Shown piece by piece: positions 56,701 to 64,000 of a DNA stretch of 64,000 nucleotides. The translations under genes were made by a program, and so were the position numbers. This DNA comes from Watersipora subatra (lineage: Eukaryota > Bryozoa > Gymnolaemata > Cheilostomatida > Watersiporidae). Below the pieces are notes generated by a model. It had not been told where the DNA came from. It saw only the letters and a list, made by a program, of their open reading frames with translations, and made no database searches. Every line of letters begins with the position of its first letter. Positions within the stretch are counted from its first letter, which is position 1. The stretch covers positions 3,968,001-4,032,000 of the forward strand of contig NC_088714.1 of the NCBI RefSeq assembly GCF_963576615.1. The letters are read 5' to 3'.

Positions 56701-59095
56701 CAATCATTACACTTCAGCTTTAGTGACAGAGATACATAGCCAGTTGTAAAATAATCATTCTGTCTCATTTTTGACTTAAGACATACTTGCATACTCATCA
56801 TATTTAGTCATGTTTAATTCGGCATGATATTAGTCTATTTACCTAGCCAGGGTCTGGCTCTTCAGGTGGGTGGGCTATTTGCTTCTCACTTCTTCTTGGG
56901 AGAAGAGAGAAAGCGAAAAGAGAGAAGGGGGATAGGAGAGGGGGTGGAAAATAAAGCCCTGATGGCTCATGATTTGTGTGCAACATTTCATAACTTTTAT
57001 AGTTTTAATCTATGGTGGTTATTAGATATTATCACAGAATCGCTTTGGCTTACTGGATTATGTATCCAAGAAGGTTTTTATGTGAAAATAAATGTGATTT
57101 TGTCACCTTCTCCTCATTAGCTCCATTGTAAACAACAGTGCATCCAAGCATTAGGTACAATACAATGACGTAACGTCATGCTATTTAAGTCTGACAAGGC
57201 AACCAATGGGAACAGCTATTATTGGCCAATCTAGGTTTATATATCTATGGAAATTATTGAGTAGGCACAACATACATGTTTTAAAATTAAATAATCCCAT
57301 GACCAAACACGAGAGAAGCGATTGTTTGGGAGATTTATGATAAATGCATATGTGCACACAACTCACGAAAATTATTCATCAACGGCCATCGCAAACTCTT
57401 GTCTCGAAATCTCATCAACGAATTTAACCATTTTGCAATGGAGTCATTTAAGCATAATAACAATACAAAACACATATAAGCCTATTTAAATATGTTACCA
57501 AGTCTTTATTATTTGTAGAAAATTTCTTAAACCCTACCCATCTGATTGGATTATACATAAATAGACAGATTAATTCGGCCTAAAATCTTTATTAAAACAT
57601 GACAAGCCTTATTTTTATCAAAATTAAGGCCAGCAAACGAAACGCCGAGCAACAGAGAATAGAGCCATTAAGTCGTGCGCATTTCACGAAAAAAAACGTG
57701 CACATTTCACTAGTCTATAGCATTGTCTAATTGCCGAAGGTTTTTGTAATTAACGTGGAAGTGCTGAAAAGTAATCGTTTCTTTTTTGCCGATTTCAAAG
57801 TACCTGACATTTTAGACACTTATGAGTACTTTGGTATTCCAACTGATGTCCAAAGCAGTGAAAGTAAAGGAAATGACGAGGATATTTTTTTAACGATTCT
57901 TATGAGATTATTACAATATTTAATTATAAGAATAATTATTCGATTTTATAAGATTTAATTATAAGAATAGGTATTCGAATTTACAAGATCGAAGTATATA
58001 GTGACCGATGTTGGGCAATATGTTACTGTTATTATTTTTTCTAAATAGTTTTATTAAATATATTTTCTAAAAATCTATATAAATATCACAACTTCTTGAT
58101 ATTGTTAGCTATGACGTTTTGAAATGTAAACAAAATTGTGCATTGGTTTTCTATTATTACTGTATTACTATATTAATAATATTGGTTATTCTAATAATAT
58201 CAGTGCATTTTACTTCTAATATTGCATTTCTCCTATTGCGGGGGAGAGATATAAACATATAATCTTTTCCTTTCATTATTGCTGTTTGTTATACATCATA
58301 ACACCCAGTGCATTACAGCTACCATTGCAGTTATCCTATTGCACTGCAGTGCCATTTGACTGCTAATATTGCATTTCTCAACCATCAGTACCCTTTCTTT
58401 TTTCCAATATCACTTTGGTCGTGGGCTGTATGACAGGGGAATTTCTAGTCTAGTAGTGTTGTGGAGGAGCCGAGATAGTTAAAGGAAGGTTGTAGTAATA
58501 GAAGGTTCATAAATTGAACCATACGACGGTAGATGCAGTATGTTGGTGTCACGGAATAGAAAACAACGTTTGGCATATGTGTGGAAAGTGAAATACAAAT
58601 ATTCTGGGCATAGTTTATGCACGATTTGGAAACCTGTAACACAAATGCATTAACGAGCAAATTTGGGATAAAGCAAAATGTTCAAAGATTTTGTGATGTA
58701 ATGTTTGAAAGTTTGGTAAGCTGGAATATGTGATCGGTAGTACAAAAGTCTTCGCGTTTGTCCCTAACACCCACATAAAGCGAGTTCTACTATTTTATTC
58801 TGACACCACTTAAGACAGACTACTAGCCCTATACTAGCTACTGAACGCGGACTCTTAGACAGCAATGACTTGTGCATTGAAACCAGTGTAACCTGAGACT
58901 GCTGTCTTAACTTTCAGAGACAGACCTTCAGCTGCAACCAGAAATACATAAATGATGGCAAGGATAAAATGCTGCTGAAAACAGACAGCCCTGAAGAGGT
59001 CCTAGCTATTCAGTACAGCGTGACAGTGGGAGAAGAGAGCCTGAAACCTGAGAGTCAAAAGGCAGTGCTGTCTGTTAAAGTGCTCGAGTTTAAAG
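53769..59095 (+). CDS. Unknown multi-exon gene, four internal exons
   Basis: Exons 53769-53845, 53974-54117, 54436-54586 and 58918-59095 join in one frame with phases that agree at all three junctions, giving about 183 residues. Visible: IVYKKHDNEVCQEYLQFSFC, NPLFLLKETHPGESLEGL, LLTEPDEISRDFNCKLPFVI, DYVDQYLYLQFRIWNWDKDN with NIT (possible N-glycosylation), and SPEEVLAIQYSVTVGEESLK. Several Cys and beta-rich segments would suit an extracellular or luminal domain, but I recognise no family. First and last exons are outside what I can see. The acceptor of the second exon (atggtcag) has a poor pyrimidine tract and was chosen because it fits the phase. Intron 3 (4.3 kb) holds two transposons. Confidence 0.55.
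54436..54586 (+). CDS. Unknown gene, third visible exon
   Basis: Acceptor aattttag, donor gtaagt; one base plus 50 codons, FVINYSTILDYRAHKNKDYV to NITVYIDDEV. Strongest exon of the gene by splice sites and composition. Confidence 0.6.
55788..56171 (-). pseudogene. BED-type zinc finger, transposase remnant
   Basis: Residues about 30-75 read SVVWEFMKKPVKKGKYQVIC, TICESKLSYKEGSTSILLRQ and LQRRHPEEL, the BED-finger pattern (VWxFF...CxxC...STSxLxxHLxxxHP). The first His of the HLxxxH pair is Gln here, so one zinc ligand is lost. The remaining frame runs into unrelated sequence without the transposase core. BED fingers are typical of hAT and related transposases. Confidence 0.6.
56500..56645 (-). 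pseudogene. Transposase-like remnant (GGL motif)
   Basis: The minus frame contains NRGGLTLSSPVVIEVCNHSE and KAMRVLLSS. The N-x-GGL-x-x-S...V...E pattern is shared with the P/THAP9-like remnant at 15140 and is known from eukaryotic transposase C-terminal regions. Too short to assign. Confidence 0.4.
57295..58448 (+). mobile_element. Helitron-like element, copy B
   Basis: Shares the left about 470 bp and right about 65 bp with copy A at 44162-45691. Starts tcccatgacc directly after an A, ends tttctag before T. The middle differs: a frame at 57731-57958 (SNRFFFADFKVPDILDTYEY) looks coding-derived but is unassigned. It begins only about 40 bp from the BED transposon. Confidence 0.4.
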
Positions 59096-59159
59096 GTAAA
59101 TAATGCACAAAGCTGCAGAGTCATACTAGTCTCTGGACCCTCAGTATCAACTTATTGTT

Positions 59160-59265
59160 TGTGGCTGGCTATTAGTTGGTTTGTTTGTGGCTGTTAGTTG
59201 GTTTGTTTGAGGCTATGGTGGTGTGTTTGAGGCTATTAGTTGGTTTGTTTGTGGCTATGGTAGTT
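59160..59265 (+). repeat. Short degenerate minisatellite
   Basis: About four copies of ttggtttgtttgtggctatt-ag type units. No gene. Confidence 0.7.
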
Positions 59266-59889
59266 TGTGCTCACCATGCAAGGAACTCACATGCTCTTTT
59301 CTTGGTGAGTTTGCAATGTGAAAGTTTTGCCAAATCACCATGCAAAGAACATGTGAGTTTGCAAAATTTTGACATTTTTCGCTGATATTTGGATATTGGC
59401 TGTATGACTGTCACCATTCACATTTTAATTTTTCTGATCTGTTTATATTGACACTTTTTTTGTTAATTACTGTGTTTTTTATTTGCAATGGCGAATTGAA
59501 TAATACTCAGCTCAGAAACTGTTATTTATTGTGAGTTCAAGGTTAGGCCACAGTCGCGACGCTATGGTTTGACGTCTTTGAGTCTCCATCGTGTTGTTAC
59601 TATAAAGAGTACATAAACAGAGATCAAGCAGTACCCAAACTATTTCTTTTATTGGGCTATTAATTTTCAAAGGAATAGGCTTTTTACACACTTTGTTCCA
59701 TTTATGAGTTATCAAAATGTTTCGTATATTGTTACAAAGCTTACCATAAAAGCATAGTGAGTACTAGCTAACGGTATGTCACGACAGGTCTGTTTCGTGT
59801 GTCAGCAATCTTCAGGTGACTGATGGTGTATGGCTGGTGGAATTGTCTCTCTTGAATGGATTTCTACAGACCAAGGGAGATAGTTTAAA

Positions 59890-60560
59890 AGTCAGCTAAT
59901 TACCGAACTGTGTCAGCTCTGGAGTGTGGAGAAGTCCCACTCTCCCCTTATCATTTGCAAGGTAACGGAGAAGTGGAACGTAACAATCGGCAGCTGGGTG
60001 ACTGACTCTGAGCACTATTTCTGACCTGAGGCCAGAAAGAGTGCGACACACTGTTCCCAAATTGATGAGGGCATACATAGGCACACCTCACTTGGTAACG
60101 GAGGAGACAGCCAACCATTCCCCACCCACGAAGGTTTAACCAACCCATACGTATGTGGTAGAGATGCAAGCATTAGAGATCAAGCACTTGGAGAAAGTAC
60201 ATGTCACCCTCAAGAAAAAGCAGTTAGCCATCAGACAAAAGGACAAGGAAGGGCCACTCCTCTACGCTGCTGGAGACTGGGTATGGCTGATAAATAAGCG
60301 ACGAAAAAGAGAAGACAACCCCAAGCTACAAAAAAAATTCATTGGCTATACCAAGTTATAAAAGTTTGGCCTGCTCACATAGACCTGATAGAACGCCAGG
60401 GAAAATCTTTATTACAGAACGAGAATCAGTTAAAACTGTACCACGCATGCCTCAAGGGGCTGGGCAAGCCCAGAGGGAACCTTGGTAACCTCGCAAAAAC
60501 TCGGACATACAAGATACCAGAAGTAAAAAAAGGAGGTGAAGACTAAGTTGAAGACAGGGC
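59890..60560 (+). pseudogene. Ty3/gypsy-type integrase relic
   Basis: Contains LCQLWSVEKS, then in another frame YHLQGNGEVERNNRQLGD (59949-60002), the end of the retroviral-type integrase core (GNGxVERxNR). It is followed in shifting frames by HTSLGN/EETAN-like text and the C-terminal part (AAGDWVWLINKRRKREDNPK, 60155-60361; ERQGKSLLQNEN...LYHACLKGLGK, to about 60480). Several stops and frame changes, so it is dead. I identify it as Metaviridae-type from the order of these motifs; LTRs and reverse transcriptase were not found. Confidence 0.65.
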
Positions 60561-62855
60561 TGGAGCTGGCTAACCTGAGGCCAGAAGCGACAAAAAAAAC
60601 CGGCGCTCAATCAAACTATTGAATTCGGCTGAGAGAGCTCCGAAGAAAATTGGAAAATGAATAGCCCAGCATTCCAGAACAGCCAGCCAGGCTTTGGAGT
60701 CTGGAGAAACTAGCACTAGAGATCATCTCGCACAACCCTTGGCTAGATTGGAATACTCAGCAGCCTCACCGATATAGGGAATAGCCGTGGTTATCCATGA
60801 TAATGGCCAATTCCGAGTGACCTTTGCAGAGGATTACAGAAGTGGAAAAAAGCTCCAAGCTCGAAATATAAGTAGGACAAGGCCATTTGCACTTGAGAAC
60901 CACGACAAGCAAGTACAGTTCAAAATACTTATTGGGATTCATCAACCGAACAGTTTACAACATTCTTACAAACTTGTCACCATGACTCAACAAGGTGAAA
61001 CTATCAATTCTCTTGAAAATATGTTGAGCAGCTAAGAAGAGCTAAGAGCAGCTAAGAATCTTCTCTTGCCTTAAGGGCCTCTTAGAAGATCTAGAGACAA
61101 AAGAGAATTCCTGCCTTTGCGGCATCCTAGTCTCAAACGAAGATCCTGTGGCCGTATGTCAAAGCAAGGACGTGACAGACTCGCATGTGGCAGTGGGGTC
61201 TTCTTACAATGAAGAAAATGGAGAGTGCCTTGGCCAAGCTGCTTCTGTAAATGAGCCCAATTTCTAGTAACAGAAAAAATTATGCCAAGTCACACTTGGT
61301 TGGTGCTCAAACTTCTACCGACTAAAGGCAACAAGAATCTTGCCTTTCAAAGAAGCAGCCAAAGCCACTAGTCAGCCAAGTGAAAGTGAGTCTTCCCCCT
61401 CAAGATCCACAAGAGCCTCAATTGGCTGAAGAAGGTTAAAAAGGCTAAGCTAACCAAATTGGCTTGCATCTCTTGTTTGACCAAAGCCGGGCGGACTAGA
61501 GAGCCAACCTCGGATTGCATCTTGGCTAGGATTAAAAAACCAGTAGTGGAACTGGACAAGGTGCCTGACCAACCGGCCAAAAAAAATGTTGTCAAGATGA
61601 AATGATTTGTTAGTGAGGCCATCAAAATAGAATTATTTGTCAGTGAAGCCATATGAACCAAAGTAAATGAGAGCATGCAGGGAAAACCTAGCACATGTGA
61701 GCTGTGTGGCGCCGTCACCAGCATAAGAAAATGTTGACAGCATGTCTTACAGCACTTCCCCATCTTTGGGTGTCCCTATCAGTAGCAACTTGCTTTACGT
61801 CATCAAGTGTTGTCACACGGATGGCACATGGAGGTGGCGAGTGCAAGAGTTCTGTATACCTTGTTGACAATGACAAGTGGATGGTATTTCTGAAAATAAA
61901 AAAGGATAGCCTGCCAACCTTGCAATAAAGCCTTGATCATGCCTGACCATGGCTTCAGGCATGACCATACCTGAACCCTGACCATGGCTCGCTGGCCCTA
62001 CAAGGAGCAAGAAGCCAAACCGACCAGCGTGGTCAGGTACAAGCCTAACAAAACTTGCCTGCCAAAATGATCAATCGAGTCACTGGAGCCAAAGCCAACT
62101 CAGCAATTCCCTGTCGTCTCCCCTCAACCGAGCCAGTCTGAATCTACTAAGCGGCAGAACTAGCCTATGAGTAGCCTTATTGCTGAACCGACCAGACTGC
62201 AACTTACCCTAACACAGCCTGAGTCATGTTCAGACCATCTGACTCGGATCTTAAGATGTCCATCATCTAACCAGACACTGTATCGTCCCCAGCAAGAGCG
62301 AACTCGACAGCTTTTAAAAGATAGCCATTGCTGGCAGTAGTTGGCTATGCGCACTTCTACTATGATTTCATCACAGAAGCTAAAGGAAGATGAGTGTGCC
62401 TTAGTGGAATCAGAGGTCTGCCCCCTCGAGAACAGGGTTCGGCCGCATCGGCTTTGGTCCTAGCTGATATATTTTTCCCAAGAGGAGTAGGTGACCACCA
62501 AGGCCTCCACTTGCAAGGAAAGTGCAGCGGCTGATCGCTGAGCCTAGAGTCGAGTGAGAAAAGAGAAGACAAAATATAGAGCTTCCTCAATAGAGCTTCT
62601 GGTCAGTTAAGCATCGGCTACCGAATCAGCGGCCTTTGACTGAGGAGCAGGGCTTAACATTGCTCAAAAACTATATAAGGATTCTAAATGAGCCAAGGAA
62701 AACAGAACATCAGGACGTTTCACATCATGCAGTTTATTGTATGTCTATTGCATCTTGAACTGAACCCATATATATTTGTGAAATACATATGCTTATTGCT
62801 TTGTACTCGAGTGGTTCGTTTCTTGGAGAGCAAATAGAGGAACTCGGTGGGTTCC
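60561..62855. other. Repeat-like region, no gene recognised
   Basis: Continues from the gypsy relic with a higher GC level than the rest of the window. Some broken frames look coding-derived (LTKLACISCLTKAGRTREP at about 61450-61510; a frame at 60787-61035), but I cannot name them. A tatataagg followed by a gcaactc-poor tract at 62668-62700 could be part of a long terminal repeat; this is not established. Confidence 0.4.
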
Positions 62856-62859
62856 TCTA

Positions 62860-63045
62860 CGCTATGTTTTGTAGTTGGGCAGTTTCAGGCCAGCAGGCAG
62901 CTATTCCTGACTCTGCAATTAGAGTTCCCACTTGTAGTTGGGTTCTGCTGGTTGTTTAGTGAGCGTCTGTCATGTGAATCTATGTGCTGCTTCATGTTAG
63001 ATATGTAGGAAGGGTTCTGGTATGATGGTGCTGCTTAGTTGAATT
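62860..63045 (-). mobile_element. Penelope-like fragment, inverted copy
   Basis: The reverse complement matches 63265-63425 (cacatagattcacat..acagacgct, gtcaggaata..tgcc, actgcc..aactacaaa.catag) with about 80 percent identity. It reads outward from its neighbour, so two 5'-truncated fragments lie back to back with about 80 bp between them. Confidence 0.72.
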
Positions 63046-63126
63046 CATGCTATTTACTAGAGAGTGCGGTTAGTCTTAAGTTAGTACTCAACGATAGAGG
63101 ATATAGCCACACACTCATGCACAAGC

Positions 63127-63750
63127 TCGTCTCAGCCAGTACAACCCACCTTATAACGCCGATGTACAAACTAACTTAGGAAGAAATTTAATAAACATTA
63201 AAGATACATGCTTCTCCCAACACACCCGCCGCAAAAGCATTTAACAGACATACACTAAAACTCAGCTACTCCTGTATGCTTAACGTAAAACAGCACATAG
63301 ATTCACATAACAGACGCTTGCTAAACAACCACCAAAACCAAATTACAAGTAGAAACTGTATTTGTAAAGTCAGGAATAACTGCCCACTAGACGGAAACTG
63401 CCTAACTACAAACATAGTATACTAGGCTATAGTGACTAGAGAAGACACAAACACTGAGGGCACCTACATAGGACCATGTACCACCAACTTCAAAACTAGA
63501 TATGGAAACCACAAGACCTCATTCATACACAGTGACAAACAAAACAATATAAAACTTAGAAAACACATCTGGAAGCGTAGGACTGGCAATACAAGTCGTA
63601 AGATTAAACTAGAAATTATGCAGAAAGCTAAACCATTAAAACCTAACAAAGAAATTCTATCTGTGCCTCACTGAAAAGTACTACATCATTTGCAGGATAA
63701 AAACAACTACCCTAAACAAATAAATGTGACATCAACAAAACACACAGACA
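63127..63750 (+). pseudogene. Penelope-like retroelement, 3' part with GIY-YIG domain
   Basis: Penelope-like elements carry a reverse transcriptase and usually a C-terminal GIY-YIG endonuclease. Here: YNPPYNADVQTNLGRNLINI and DTCFSQH (RT thumb/linker), a frame change near 63235, HTLKLSYSCMLNVKQHI, the Cys cluster CICKVRNNCPLDGNC before the nuclease, a TAG near 63423, then TYIGPCTTNFKTRYGNHKTS and KLRKHIWK, the GIY-YIG signature and its conserved Arg/His region. One frameshift and one in-frame stop show that it is dead. The RT core is not present upstream. Confidence 0.8.
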
Positions 63751-64000
63751 CTCCAAGAAATATCTTTTAAGCCGCTCCAATCCAGGCTGAGGCAGAGCTA
63801 TGAACAACACCAGTAACAACAGGAGAGGCAATTCTAACAGCCATACACTCTCTACTGGTAACTTGAAAAGTTTAGAAGCACAAAACAGACCAGACGTTCT
63901 CTAGAGAGAAACACCAACCTAGAAAAAGATAAGTAACCTTAACTATTCCAACGCTCCAGTTATTTATGACACTTCGCACTTTTCACAGTGTAGAGTGTAG
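63751..64000. other. Downstream of the Penelope-like fragment
   Basis: Probably the tail of the same element; no intact frame and no other feature seen before the window ends. Confidence 0.4.

Larger units (their letters stand above)
54896..57255. mobile_element. 2.36-kb transposon with roughly 490-bp TIRs and a BED finger
   Basis: Left arm about 54896-55386 and right arm about 56765-57255 are inverted copies (catagatatataaacctag at the outer ends; aaacatgactaaatatgatg near the inner ends), with diverging poly-G/poly-purine parts. The interior encodes remnants of a transposase on the minus strand. It sits in an intron of the 53.8-59.1 kb gene. Confidence 0.8.

Noticed and set aside
62640-62870. 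Possible gypsy long terminal repeat (tatataagg promoter-like motif)
   Set aside because: No second copy, no TG...CA ends and no primer-binding site could be identified.

Overview
This is an animal nuclear genome fragment: AT-rich, full of introns and very rich in repeats. The host genes carry short exons with GT/AG splice sites. Their proteins match metazoan golgin-84 (GOLGA5) and alpha-tubulin, and the tubulin has the usual animal intron directly after the ATG codon. The repeats (Penelope-like, P/THAP9-like, Tigger, hAT, TTAA-site MITE, possible Helitron, Ty3/gypsy relics) and hammerhead-ribozyme repeats suggest an invertebrate, perhaps a lophotrochozoan such as a mollusc or bryozoan. The species cannot be fixed from sequence alone. 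I saw no rRNA, CRISPR array or bacterial-type gene.

Left part (1-28.4 kb): an imperfect direct duplication of a golgin-84 3' end (+) and a convergent alpha-tubulin gene (-). Copy 1 (about 3.6-18.46 kb) has five clean golgin exons (3356-3474, 5065-5262, 6853-6989, 8784-8847, 10134-10250) ending in the C-terminal membrane anchor. Upstream exons lie outside the window, and the first 3.2 kb is a 24-bp minisatellite in an intron. Copy 2 (about 19.2-28.37 kb) has a golgin pseudogene with stop codons, while its tubulin gene is intact and compact. The copy 1 tubulin is in frame but has lost Phe49 and has Arg at position 139. Its first intron is swollen by a roughly 5 kb P/THAP9-like transposon relic, itself carrying a Tigger element and a long foldback. 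Because each copy serves as the empty site of the other, several insertions can be dated as later than the duplication or as lost from one copy.

Middle (28.4-46 kb): mostly gene-poor. It holds a hairpin-type repeat (32.5-34.5 kb) into which a 1.32-kb hAT-like element with an exact 8-bp target duplication has inserted. Inside the hAT element is a perfect 89-bp-arm palindrome that encodes a complete type I hammerhead ribozyme on each strand. A 14-bp satellite (34.8-35.6 kb), purine-rich macrosatellites (38.9-40.1 kb), a second TTAA-MITE copy and a Helitron-like element follow.

Right part (46-64 kb): a five-exon minus-strand gene (46,048-50,754) encoding a 247-aa SAM-domain protein that reads in phase across all junctions; several satellites (13, 42 and 31 bp); a plus-strand gene of unknown family with four in-phase exons (53.77-59.10 kb), one of whose introns holds a 2.35-kb long-TIR transposon with a decayed BED finger and a second Helitron-like copy; then decayed Ty3/gypsy integrase sequence (about 59.9-60.6 kb) and an inverted pair of Penelope-like fragments with a GIY-YIG domain (62.86-63.75 kb).
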